A DNA stretch of 64,000 bases, from NCBI GenBank assembly GCA_028274465.1, contig CM051458.1:104982855-105046854 (forward strand), given 5' to 3'. The DNA comes from Plantago ovata (lineage: Eukaryota > Streptophyta > Magnoliopsida > Lamiales > Plantaginaceae). Of this stretch, positions 37,523-48,935 are shown piece after piece; within the stretch, counting starts at the first letter, position 1; every line of letters begins with the position of its first letter. Under the pieces are notes generated by a model. That model was not told the origin of the DNA and ran no database searches. It was given only the letters and a program-made list of their open reading frames with translations. A program made the position numbers and the translations under genes.

Positions 37523-38400
37523 CCTAGCTCAGTAGCGCCCATAATAAGTTGAACGAAAACTATAGTTTAAGAAGATGATGAATCACTTAGTTTTTTGAAT
37601 GCACCTTTGTTAATTATGAGACTACTTTTTTTTTTGGCTGCAATTTCTAGAGAACCAACATTGAATGTTTGCTGTTTCTTTTTAAATCTACATCCAGAGT
37701 ATGATCACTTACAATAAGTTTGCTGTTGTTCAAAAAAAAAAAAGTTTGATGTTGTTCATTATGTTCTTATCTAGATTTTCTTGTTACTCTTGATTACTGT
37801 ACTGGCTGTGGAGAAACAGAGATCTCAACCCGGCCGGTCACTTAGGTTAGGTACTTCCAGTTTTATCATCGCAACACGGAAGTTGCGGAAAGCAGAATTA
37901 GCAAACATTCACAGGTTTGTCTCTACCACAACGACGTTGTCGTATGGTGATATTTGTACTGCATCAAGGTATCATCGTTTTAATCTTGTTACTGCTAGGC
38001 ATTAGTGTTTTATTGTGTATGTTCTTAATTACTTATTGTCAATTGAAGATTATGTGTTTGAATTTTGACTTAATGATTGCTGCTGGTCTGATGTTGATTG
38101 GTGTATGTGTATGTAAGATAATGACAATCTGTGCTTCATTGTGTAGTGTGAAAAGTTGCATTCAAATCAGATTTGGTTGAAATTTTTACCTTTCATCAGT
38201 TCCATGTATATACTGATCACCAATTCACCATGACATTGTGGAGGGTGTTTTAGTTTTAGGAGACCGGATCTTTATAGTTGATGGTGAGAGGTGGCGGCTG
38301 GCATCAAAGAAAGATGTCAAGTTACAAGTTTTCGATTAGGGAATTTAGTAGCGGTGTCTTCAAAACGAATGCAGCTAAACTTGCTAGCTGCTTCTGCTGA
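37523..38400. other. 3' flank of upstream F-box copy
   Basis: Non-coding DNA. Much of it (about 37560-38180) is homologous to 47560-48310 downstream of the second F-box copy, so it belongs to the same duplicated segment. Confidence 0.6.
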
Positions 38401-38444
38401 CTCAAATCAGACAGTAGAAATTTAATTCAATAAGAAATACCTTT

Positions 38445-38640
38445 TGATCGACATAGAAATTGATCTGCGTTCGCCCCTGCATCTTAGATTCCATCGCAAC
38501 ATTGTTGATATATAAATTGATCTGCATTCGCCCCTGTCTCACTAAGTCTAACACGGTAGAATGAAATTCATTGATCTGCATTCTCCCCTGTCTCACTAAA
38601 ATCTAACATGGTAGAATCAAGTTCATTGATATGACTAATG
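38445..38640. repeat. Short tandem repeat, about 60-75 bp unit, three copies
   Basis: ATTGATCTGC(G/A)TTC(G/T)CCCCTG recurs at about 38458, 38517 and 38573. The last two copies also share TCTCACTAA, TCTAACA(C/T)GGTAGAAT and a CATTGAT ending. The antisense ORF here only reflects the repeat. Confidence 0.75.
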
Positions 38641-38899
38641 TCAAAGCATCTTTAATCAATTTATCAATGATCTTAGTGTAAACCTTCCAGTCTTCCACCA
38701 TGATCATGTATCCTAGAGAAACTGTTCCCGTTCTGATGTTTAAATAGCCCGTGAAGAGCTTCTGCGAAGCTATAGGCATTTGTATCGAACCACTCCCATC
38801 CTAAGGTTCCGGATTGGAGTAAATTAAGATCATTCTTTTTTAATCTGGAAATATCGGTTAACCAATTCGAAAATTCGCAGATTATCCAATCCAACCGGT

Positions 38900-40248
38900 A
38901 ATTTATTACTTAGTATATTGAAAATATAATAAGTGAGAGTTTTTGTGGTAGTCCGGTTTGGTTATTACTTTTTTGGTAGTTCAGTTCGGTTCAATTATAA
39001 TTTTTTTTTTGTTTCTTTACTAAATTCCACTTTTGTGATTGTCCGGTTCGATTATTCAATTTGCGGTCGGTTTAAAATTCATTTTATAAGTTGTTAATCC
39101 TGCCCGGTTCTTCATAGGCACCCATTCGCCCTATCCATTCGTTTCTGAGTTCCAATGCCGTTTCGCTCGAACAAATCAATCATCAACCGACGCTTCTCTT
39201 CTTCAGGAAAGGTCGTCTCTTCTCCGGGTTTACATAATCTCTTCATCTCTAGCTTTACTAATTCTGGTCGTCAATAGATATACCGCTTTCTGTTGATTGG
39301 GTTGATTGCATATATCCATGGCAGCATCGCCTCGGCCTCTTTCGTCCGATCCTATGTCATTGATTTGGTCTGGATTTCGAATAAAAATAGAAATAATGAG
39401 TTTTCCCCTTGCCTACAGTAAATTATCAGTTTTAGTGTATGGATGCAGTTTTCAATACTGAGATGTGCGATGTGCATATGATTACGTTGGGCTGTTTTTA
39501 TTTGTTTAGCAACATACATCACTCATTTGCTCTCTTTTGACATTGATGGTCGTTTTGCGTTCCACGGGAAATTTTATACCTTTCGTTCGACTCTGCATTG
39601 ATACTTGTTGAACATCTTATTTGTGTTTGTTTTTCTTTGAAGACGAAATATTACTATCTAGGGTGTATCAAAGGCATATTACTATGTTAATGTTGCGTTT
39701 TAATATGTATATGTATTCACCCGGATGTTGTGCTTTGTCATCTTCAATTTCGTAGTTGGAAAAAAGAGTATACTCGAGGGCATATGTTTCTACTACTTTC
39801 GGAAACATTGTCTCTCTCATGTTACATGGCACATTAGTTGAAGTTTTCTTCATATTGCTTCAATTATTATCATGTTGCTTTTGTAACGTTACGGTTAGAT
39901 GCTTGGAGTCTGGAGATCTGAAAGTAAACTTGAACTCTGCCCATAACACTTTAAGAGGATGACGTTGCGTTATTGATCTTTGGTTTTGATGAGTGAATCG
40001 TGGAGGGAGGGAATGCATTTCTTATACACTTGTGAAGTTTCGATTTGTAAAGCGTGGAGTACTACATATTGTTGTTTGAAAAGAAAAGTTATAGTATGTA
40101 CTATCATCTTCTTGATGTCATTTACTTAAAATTTAAGTATTTCAAGTCCTTAATACTCATTTAAGTACCTAATGTTAGAGATAGCAGCACTAAATAATAA
40201 TGAATTTCGATATTGTCAAATTGGCTACACAGTTATATACCGTATTTG
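38900..40248. other. Intergenic with a possible leader-like stretch
   Basis: 38930-39110 is rich in CCGGTTCGGTT-type words. At about 39153 an ATG opens a short ORF (MPFRSNKSIINRRFSSSGK) in a pyrimidine-rich context that could be a gene relic. I cannot connect it to downstream exons. Confidence 0.3.
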
Positions 40249-40500
40249 TACTCTCTTTGTCCTGCTGATAATGTGTCGTTATACTTTATACGATATCGAT
40301 TTTTACTTTGACTATAAATTACTTACTTTTTAAGTTACAACATAAAAGTATTTAACATGATTATATTATGAAATACACTTCTTTCATAATATTTTTTATT
40401 AAATATTTTTTTGTGTCAGTTAAGAGCAATTTACGATTAATTTTAATCTTAAAATAAAAAATAAAAAGTTGAATGACACATTACTAGGGAATGGAGAGCA
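40249..40500. mobile_element. Stowaway-like MITE
   Basis: The left end TACTCTCTTTGTCCTGCTGA and the reverse-strand right end TGCTCTCCATTCCCTAGTAA both continue into ATGTGTC. The element is about 250 bp with an AT-rich centre. Confidence 0.75.
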
Positions 40501-41330
40501 ACATGATTCTCTTTTATTTTATTTCCGCATTGCTGTGGTATTAGAGTTTGTGGATTTTTGGCTCAATGGGATAAATATTGAATCTGTAATGCAGTTTTCC
40601 CCTTTTCTCCTATTTTGTGTTATGACTCTGGCAACTCTCTATTGCCTTTCCACCTCTCCAAAAACCAGCTCATATATTTTGCATGTTGGTGTTACTATGC
40701 ATTCAGATCTTAAGAAGATTATCAAAGAAGAACTTAGTTCAGTTTGTGCCAAGTGTGTGTTTATTTGATTCATGCCTTCAACTTTTCAGGTAAGTACTCT
40801 AAGTATACCATATAGTGTCATTTGGGTAACAAATGATATTGTTAAAAATTATTGGCACCACGTTTAGCGCGGTGCACCAATTCTAATTTTTTAATAAAAC
40901 ATAAAAGTTTCTGGCGCAAAACCTATTATGAAAGAAAGAACAAAGTCAAAAATCTAGTTTATGGGCGGACAGGGCGGTCTCTTTCACATTTCACCCATGT
41001 ACCAGCACTATCATACTGAACTTTAAATTTAAATGTAAATATTTTGAAAAATACATAACATACTTTAGTTATGAACTTTTAATTAATATGACTTGTAATA
41101 TCTAAGTTCTTGATCTTGTTGGACTATATTGTTATGTCAATTTTATTATTTTTGTTTTTAGGTCAAAATTTGAAAGTCGTAAAAACAGGTGTAAAATTCA
41201 AGAAACATAGATATGTTGATATCATTTTGGCGAATTACCAAATTGTGGCGGTTTTAACCAATTCGGTGGTGTATTAATTCGACTCGAACCTGAGAGCTTC
41301 AGATTAAATTACAAGTTTAGGTTGGAGTCA

Positions 41331-41460
41331 TAAGATGGTGCAGCGGTAAGGAGTTGGGATAGTGAAGGAGAGGTGCAAGTTCGATCCCCGACGGTGATGG
41401 ACAGGGGTGAAGCCAGGAATTTATATTAGTCCGTGTCCTTAATTTTTTTTTTTTTTTTTG
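41331..41460 (+). mobile_element. Probable tRNA-derived SINE
   Basis: TGGTGCAGCGG (41336-41346) fits a pol III A box, AGTTCGATCC (41378-41387) a B box, and an uninterrupted T tract (about 41442-41459) ends the unit. Spacing between boxes is 31 bases, as in tRNA-like SINE heads. No target duplication was recognised. Confidence 0.55.
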
Positions 41461-41501
41461 AATCTTCATCTATGCTCCTTGCTAACTCTCTTTAAATATA
41501 A

Positions 41502-42534
41502 GATAATGCTAATTCTAGGACAATTTTTACTAGTTCTAGGACAAAAAAAAATATTTAGCAAAAAAATTCTATAAATTTTAAAAATTACAAAGAGATCCTA
41601 AAATTATAAAAATTAAAAATCACAAATCCATTACACCCCTAACAATCCAAATTCCATATTCCCGTATACAAACCCTCCATCCATATACATTTCAAACAGA
41701 CTAATTTTCTATCAAAAGAAATACGTACTAACTATATAATGAATAGTTTTTTCATTATTAATTAAACTACCCAATTGTATTAATTTTTTATTTTTATAAA
41801 ACTATATATTAGATAATTAAATGCATAACATAAATAATTTCATGAAATTATAAAATAATTAAATTTTATAAATAAAATATAAAAAAAGGGATTGATTTTG
41901 CCAGAATTTGGTCGGAATCGACCAAACACCAGCCGCCCGACGTCGCGGGCTGCCTGCAAAGCCGCCGGAAGCACCCCGTCGGGCTGCCCGCTAAAACGCC
42001 GACAGCGCCCCATGGGGCTGCCGGCAAAAATGCAGGCAGCTCCCCATGCGATTTCGCCTGCACCCCCATGGGGTGCTGCTTGCCCTGGACGTGGGCTTTT
42101 GGGAGCTGCCTGCGTTTTTGTGGGCAGCCCCATGGGGTGCTGCCTGCGTTTTGGCAGGCAGTCCGCGACGTCCGTTTGCCAGAGTTTGGTCAATTCCAAT
42201 CAAATTCCGACAAGTTTAACCTAAAAAAATATTTTTTTATATTTTTAATACAATTATTTATGTTATGTTTTTAATTACCATTACTTTAATATGTTGTTCT
42301 AAAAATACAAAATTTGACAAATGTGAAGCATACGTCTACATAACCGTTTTGATATCCGTGATAGTTGTAATTTTTATACGTTTGTATACTTAATTACGTA
42401 TAACGATGTATTTTGTTCAAAATATATAAATGTGATGGGCCTTTTCGCAATTTATTAAAGTTATGGACGTTTTTATAAAATGTCAAATTTTATCCTAGAA
42501 CTAGCAAAAATGTGTCCTAGAAATAGCAATATCC
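41502..42534. mobile_element. Mutator-like non-autonomous element with GC-rich palindromic core
   Basis: The 9-bp direct repeat TAAATATAA flanks it exactly (41493-41501 and 42535-42543), as expected for Mutator-type insertion. The left terminus GATAATGCTAATTCTAGGAC and the reverse-strand right terminus GATATTGCTATTTCTAGGAC match over about 45 bases. CTA(G/A)TTCTAGGA occurs twice inside each terminus. The outer thirds are very AT-rich. The centre (41895-42195) is about two-thirds GC and consists of GGCAGCCCCATGGGGTGCTGCC-like palindromes, here seen as CCCATGGGG with flanking GGCAG/CTGCC in both orientations. No transposase or gene fragment is recognisable. Confidence 0.85.
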
Positions 42535-42543
42535 TAAATATAA

Positions 42544-43280
42544 ACTATCAAAGATTCAGTTAGATAGTATTTTTTCATCTTATTTCCGAAAGTTGTTGTG
42601 ACAAGTTTTATTGTTGAACCCTCAACAAGTTTAATACTGCATTTTATTGATTTTTTTAAGGGTATGTTTGACTTCAAATTAATACTAAACCGTGTTAAAA
42701 AATAGTTTAGAAAGTTATATTCTGAATGTATAACATTTTAATAAGTTTTATGAGTAATATATACTCTCTTATAACTTTAACGATATGGTTTAAATTACTT
42801 TGAAGTCAAAATAACATTTGAAAAAGTAAACAAAATAAAATATTAAAGTAATTAACTTTGGCATTATAGCTATATAAAGAACAAAGAAACAAAAATTATA
42901 ATTAAACAAATTTTTGGAGCTGGGCTAAGAGTAGTATTAATGTAAGGGGCTAATCAAATTCCACCAAATCCATCCTGTATGTCCACAATTAAAAGTCCAG
43001 TTTTGCACTACTAAATTTTTTATTTTCTTGGGGTACTACTTGCTTTGCCTACGCTCCTGATGATGGAGGTATAAGGTTGGTTTAGATATGAAAAAATAAG
43101 GTGATTTAAGATATGGAAAAATAAGGTGATTTAATAAATTTGTATACCATTAACGTAGAAGTAGTTATAATATTTGCCGTTTAAAAAAAAAAAATTTAGT
43201 TTAGGCCTTCAGATTATTAATTTGTAATTCCTTGGCTTCTTATTTTCCCGGAAAAGTTGTTCTTATTTTCCTGCAGGAAG
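42544..43280. other. Intergenic, no gene seen
   Basis: AT-rich DNA with no supported gene. Homology to the region upstream of the first F-box fragment (GATTGTTGGAGCGAATT) starts at about 43285. Confidence 0.5.
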
Positions 43281-44319
43281 CTAGATTGTTGGAGCGAATT
43301 CACAGCTTGAATCGTCGGTCCGAATCTTTCAGTTCTTTGATTATGCATTGAATAATTCTAAATTATTATCCTTTCTAATCTAACTCAAACCCTTCTAAGT
43401 TCTAACCAGCCTAACTTCACAATTTTTAATATATATATATACTACATATATACTACTAAAAGACTAAAACCCTAGTTGCCAACTCTCCACGTTATTCTCA
43501 ACATTGTTAAAGACGTACTAGAAGGTTTCTCCAATCCTTATACGTGAGTTATTATTGATATATACCCTTCTTCATTGTTGCAAACTCTCCACGTTAATCC
43601 ATCTTTTTTAGCACAGGCGTTATTCTCACCATTGTTGAAGACGTCCTTATACGTGAGTTATTATTGATATATTCCTTTTTTTTTTTTTTTTTTAAACTCA
43701 TATATGTTTCGTAATGCAGATGATGGAATTAGAATTGCCGATAGAAATCATGCAACACATACAATCTTTTCTTGATGGAAAACAAGCTGCCTGTACGTGT
43801 TTGTTATCGAAATCTTGGTACAATGCCTGGTCTAGACCTATTCTTGTTGTTGACAACACTATACGAGATTATCATTGGAGAATTATGAAGAGATACAAGG
43901 AATCTAATCTAAACTTAGAAAAATTGGTTCTCAATATTGAGTACTACGTACTATAGTTACAAAACTACTTCTATTGTTTATAAATTGATTGCAGATGCTT
44001 CAACAATGGGGATCACTCAAATTGATTTGATCGGTATAGAACGATGCCATTTTCCTATCCAAGTGTTTCATATTACATCTTTGACCGATTTATTTATGAG
44101 CGGAAAGAAGAGGGTGTTGTGGCGTGACGTTAATTGTATTGATGAGAAGCTTAATGGTAGAGTACGTTGTTCACGTCTCGTATCTTTAAAGTTGCATCAG
44201 ATTTATATAAAGGACAGGGTGATCATAGATATTCTGACAGGATGCCTTCTCATAAAACACTTGGCATTGAGTGATTCAAAAGTTGTTTCTTCACGGGATT
44301 ATTATCAATCGATTAATTA

Positions 44320-44580
44320 CACTACAACAGTTAAGGCTTTATACCACGCTTTTAAAGCGTGGTATATAGCAAAAAAGCGTGGTATAAAGTATATACCACG
44401 CTTTTTTTCTATATACCACGCTTTTAAAGCGTGGTATAAAAAGGCGTGGTAAAAGAAATAAGAAATAGACATAAAACGCCTGTCGTATAAAGTCTTTTGC
44501 CACGCATAAAAAGCGTGGTATATAGTTAGAAGCGTGGTATATGCCATTTACCACGCTTAGAAAGCGTGGTATAAAACTTG
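44320..44580 (+). mobile_element. CACTA-type (En/Spm) terminus with inverted subterminal array
   Basis: CACTACAACAG at 44320 is the hallmark terminus of CACTA transposons. It is followed by about ten ACCACGC/GCGTGGT units, several arranged as near-perfect hairpins (ATACCACGC, TTTTAAA, GCGTGGTAT). Such subterminal repeats are where CACTA transposases bind. No opposite end (TGTTGTAGTG) or transposase ORF was found before the F-box sequence resumes, so this is a truncated or recombined end. Confidence 0.8.
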
Positions 44581-45280
44581 AGAAAAAAACAAAAAAAAAG
44601 GGAAAAATCTGCTGATGCCGATTTTACACCCATCAAAGTCACAATTTTTTGCACTAATTCCACTAAATGATCGAACTTTCAGATTGCAAATAAATCCAAT
44701 ATAAAGAGAAATAATAACTGTTGCTTGCCATACAAAGACATCAATCGATGCTAAATTTTCATTCACAAATTAAGTATTAAAGTATCAACTTTACATAATA
44801 TTTTCCTGACCACTAGTCAGCAAACTCCATGAAGCTATCTACTAGAAAAATAAATAATCATGTTCAAGACTTCTCCATGTCTCTAGTGCCTTTCCCGTTG
44901 TTGCGTAAACCCATTGACTTCCAAAAAATAATGCAACAAGGACTAGATCGAGCAGAAAGATGAACTAGTGAACCATAGATTGCATGGCACACCTGGTATA
45001 GATTGCATAGCACACCTGGAATCAATATTTAAAACACAATTAAAGTACCAGAATTGTAGGTGTCTGAGCCGACATGGTGATTCTATTGCCAAGTGAACAT
45101 GCGGACAGGTAAGCAGGCCTGCGGGAGTAAGATGTTAGCAACAAAATTTTTAAATGCAGTTTCAGGAGCAGAATAGAATAGAAGAGGGCATTTTGCAACT
45201 CTACACCATAGATAGCTGAAATACTGCAGTCAAAAGTCAAAACTCAACTAAATCATGGAAAATATGGGAAACTCACATAC

Positions 45281-46329
45281 CCTTCCCCCTAAATGTGTCC
45301 TTGCAGGCGGTTATATTAGATGTTTGATCTTTCCAACAGCCACCATTGTGATGAAGGCACTCATTCGTCTCTAGATCTGTTCCATCATATGGAAAGTTGA
45401 ATCATATTGCTGCGGAATTGACAGAATTTAGTAGGATATGCAGCAAACGACTAAATTTACCTCCGCTCAAGCAAATAGGAGGATCAGCTGTCTCCTTAAA
45501 ACCGGCACATAGTGCCTTGAGTACTGCACTCCTCTCCAACTTTCCTGCACAGACTACTGCTTAAATCCACATAACTTTCCTCCCAAACACATCAGACTGA
45601 TGCAGAGTACTATTGCCATGTAATAATCTGAACTAACTAACCTCTGTATTAAACGTTATTTATCACCATTGTTTGTAAGATTGTAACATCACCACGTGTT
45701 CCATGTCCAACCTAAGTTCAGGACATTGGAATGGAATCAAAATATAAACTAATAGCTAGCTGGTACACTTGAGTTAATTTTGGAGAAGCTAGAGATGGAT
45801 ATATCCACACGGAGGACTTGGTTTTCCTCATCAGCTTCAGGATCACCCATGCCCTTGTATACTTTCTCAACTGGCAGGCCTGGTTTATATATACAATTTT
45901 TTCAGATTACTACAATTCTGTGATGAATTGCTGCATTTTAATAAAAGGGAAAATTAAAAACCGAAGAACAAGTTTGTTACCTAGTGACTTCATGACATCC
46001 TCAGCACATTGTTTGTTGTATCTGTTCTGTTTCATGGAGCATCTAATATGGAAATCCGTCACATAATCCACCAAACCCATGGCCGATTTGTCTCATTTGC
46101 ATTGGTCGCTAAGAACAAAGGCACGCGGACAGTACCACGTTATGTAATGTGGTGTGAACTGTGTGTATCCACCTTTCTCCAGAATCTGAGCAAGTCCCTT
46201 GAAATTCTTGACGAAATTCATCTGCTCGTCACACCGTATCCCACACTCGTCATTGCTATTAATCCAAAGCTCATATTCGATCCTTTGATCCGGATGAGGC
46301 ATGGACTCGCTCCAGTCTATTTTCACCAA
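45281..46329 (-). pseudogene. Captured vacuolar sorting receptor (VSR) gene fragment
   Basis: Four exon-like blocks on the minus strand match the lumenal region of plant vacuolar sorting receptors. 46329-45981 has [27 protein letters not shown] and [14 protein letters not shown], then TGA directly after DQCK, a deletion, and [20 protein letters not shown]. 45879-45785 has GMGDPEADEENQVL. 45544-45461 has KLERSAVLKALCAGFKETAD. About 45389-45281 has [14 protein letters not shown], an EGF-type motif. Introns between them keep GT/AG borders, so genomic DNA and not cDNA was captured. The N-terminal PA domain, later EGF repeats, membrane span and tail are absent. It lies antisense inside the interrupted F-box copy. 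Confidence 0.85.
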
Positions 46330-46609
46330 AATATGGGAAACAACATCAGAATCCCTTTTAAATATGAGAAATACTGCAGTTCAATGGTATATAAATGGAC
46401 ATAACCGAAATCACTTGGTCGTATCTTGACAAACAAGAAAATCCCCAAAATACATGAATATTCCCAAAATTCAACACACGCAGACAAAACATACAAGCAC
46501 ACACGTTTAATCCTGGAACTCACCGCTTTCACATCTGAGATAACATGTTCGCTTACAGGCACATGAAAAACGTAATTATATTACAACCCTAAATATTTTA
46601 TTTTTATTT

Positions 46610-46839
46610 TTTTAATAAGGCGCGTGTATACACGCGCCACGCGCCAAACCGCTGGATTTTTCTGAAACCACCGGAGAGTGACGTACACACGCGTGTGTTT
46701 GTCACGTTTTCTGGTCAAAATCGAAAAAGTACTAAAATTGGACTATGTGTTACTCTGGAGTGACTAAATTGGACCTAGCCACTCTTGAGTACCAAAAGTG
46801 GACTTGTCGCACTCTGGAGTACCAAAAGTGGATAACCCC
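46610..46839. mobile_element. Transposon-like terminus (possibly Mutator-type)
   Basis: This ends exactly where F-box homology resumes. It contains the palindrome GGCGCGTGTATACACGCGCC (46619-46638), another ACGCGTGT stretch, and three related units of CTCTGGAGT(G/A)C(C/T)AAA..TGGAC near its edge. Read inward it starts GGGGTTATCCACTTTTGGTA. No inverted partner is seen within the 2.5-kb insert, so the class is uncertain. Confidence 0.5.
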
Positions 46840-48310
46840 ATGATTTTCCAATTTCACCTACACCTGTTGTGGAGAATTTGAGGATAAGGAAGGAATATGT
46901 CAATCATGCTCTTCTGTGTGCTTTGTTTCGCTGTTGTCGCCCTACCTTCATTACTTTCGGCAATGCCGAGTTGGATTCACATACCTACTGCTGTGCAGAA
47001 CTCCTGTATGAGCTGTTTATGATAAATCAGAAAGTTGTGAACTTCAGTATGGTCCAAAGCTTGCTCATATATGATCTAGAGGAAATTGATGTGGTTCTTT
47101 GTAATGAACTGTTCCATTGGGAAAATTTGTGAAAGACCGTTCGTTATTTCCATGTGACGAAAAGCAAGTGGTTCGCTTCCGGTTCAAATGGGGGGCATTT
47201 AGATGTACTTAATCTTTGCACGGTGCAATGATCTTGTATATATCCTCTTGGTTAGTATTCTGTTACATTCATTTTATTCTATATTGTTCTGTTTATTTGG
47301 TATTTGTTTGCTCTCATCTGTTTCCAGTTTCATTCTGTATCACATTCAGTTTCCTGCAGGTTGCAGATCCTGGTGTACGAACCGCACTTGGAAGAGGCGC
47401 GTACAATTACACCAGCCTTAACTCCCTGACTCAAATGAAGCTCCATTTCACAGCTCTGCTTCCTGGTAAAATCAGTATAGAAGTCGAACAAACTTTCAAA
47501 TTTCTAAGCTTACCGATGATTATGGAAGCTGGATAGCCTAGCTCGGTAGCGCCCCTAATAAGTTGCACGAAAACTATCGCTTAGGATATGTTTCACTTAT
47601 TATGTTGAATGCACCTTTGTTAATTATGAGACTACCTTTTTCTTTTTTTTTTTCTTTCTTTTTGCTGCAATTTCTGGAGAACAAACATTGAATGTTTGCT
47701 GTTTGGAACTCTATTTAAATCTACATTCAGTATGATCATTTACAATAGTTTGCGGTTGTTCTTTAAGTTCTTGTCTAGATTTTTCTGTTTGCTCTGCTTC
47801 CCACTTCATTACTGCACTGGCTAGGGAAACATACAGATCTCAACCCGGTCACTTAGGTTAGGTACTTCCAGTTTTATCATCGCAACAGGGAAGTTGCGGA
47901 AAGAAGTTTCGGTGCCCCAAACATTAGCATTTTTTAATCTTGTTACTGCCATTTGTGTTTTATTGCGTGTGTTCTTAGTTCTTACTTCTTGTCATAGTTC
48001 CATTGAAGATGATGTGTTTGAATTTTGACTTAATGATTGCTGCTGTTCTGATGTTGATTGGTGTATGTATATGATTATGAAGATAAGGGAAGCACAAATG
48101 TAGCTCACAATTCAAGTTTTTACAGTTTTTTTTTTATCTTGCTCTTGTCTTATTAGTTTTGTTTGGAGAATTCTGATCTTTTTATTCTCTCTGTGATGGA
48201 AACATGAACTGAAATCACCTGTGGAATCAAAGAGATTGACTTGTTAAGCTAAGGGCAATCTGTGCTTCGTTGTGTAGTGTGAAAAGTTGCATTCAAATCA
48301 GATTTGGTTG

Positions 48311-48935
48311 TATCCCACTCGAAATTGTATAATTCAATGTATTTCGAGTACCAACAACCAAACAAAGGACGAAAAAAGTACTTGTCTTTGTGAATGGTAG
48401 TTAAAATCGATCCGAACCCATTGAATCCGAAGTCTCGAGAAATATTATGGCCAACTGTCCAAAACCGTATTATCTGATCACAAAATAACCGAATTAAATT
48501 TGATCGAAGTTCATCCGATTAATTAAATTTGACATGAAGTAATTCAATCGGAATTTACCTGAACTAAATTCACAAGAAATAGTATATAAATAATTTCATT
48601 TGTATTAAAAAATATTTTACTTTAACTAACTTATAATTTTAATTAAAATATTAGAATTGTAATGATTTATAATTTTTTTTGTGCACATTTATAATTATTC
48701 ATTATAAATAAATAAAATAATTTTGCATTTTGTCATTCAATAAACAAACAAGTAATCCTAGTTGACCCGATATTGAATCCACCAGATCCGAAATGATACT
48801 ACGACAGTACGACCAAAGTACCAAACAAGCCCTTAATCAATCGCCTTTCATCTTCAACACTCTCACTCACAAACCTAACCCCATTTCGCCACCCACCACC
48901 GCGCCGGTGGAAATCCGATTTCCCGGAGAACAGCA
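48311..48935. other. Spacer and leader upstream of MinD
   Basis: This is non-coding up to about 48780, with diverged GATCCGAA/CCGAATT words. From about 48780 the C-rich leader of the MinD gene begins. A 142-codon overlapping frame from 48793 is a composition shadow of the Pro/Ser-rich transit-peptide region. Confidence 0.5.

Larger units (their letters stand above)
43714..47536 (+). pseudogene. F-box/LRR pseudogene, downstream copy, interrupted by transposon DNA
   Basis: The 5' part (43714-44319) starts ATGCAGATGATGGAATTAG and encodes the F-box (LPIEIMQHIQSFLDGKQA, then CLLSKSWYNAW). The frame breaks at about 43948 after LVLNIE and LRR homology continues in another frame. Homology to the upstream copy stops at 44319 (just after TCGATTAAT) and resumes at 46840 (ATGATTTTCCAATTTCACC). 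About 0.9 kb of LRR coding sequence is missing, replaced by 2.5 kb of foreign DNA. The 3' part (46840-47536) has a further frameshift (ends ELFHWENL) and a last exon of about 47360-47536. The gene is certainly broken. Confidence 0.88.

Noticed and set aside
38673..38894. Antisense 73-codon ORF (EALHGLFKHQNG region)
   Set aside because: The composition looks protein-like, but there is no ATG-supported gene structure, splice context or family match I can defend.
40469..40768. 99-codon ORF at 40.5 kb
   Set aside because: It begins inside the end of a MITE without an ATG and has no family resemblance. Kept only as intergenic DNA.
41840..42274. Overlapping Gly/Ala/Pro-rich ORFs on both strands at 42 kb
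   Set aside because: They arise from the GC-rich palindromic core of an inverted-repeat element. Similar ORFs in several frames show they are composition artefacts.
44317..44554. Antisense ORFs with repeated FYHAFKAWY-like words
   Set aside because: Direct translation of the ACCACGC/GCGTGGT hairpin array in the CACTA terminus, not a protein.
44320..44580. CRISPR-like array of short repeats
   Set aside because: The units are inverted hairpins without uniform spacers, next to a CACTA terminus in a plant genome.
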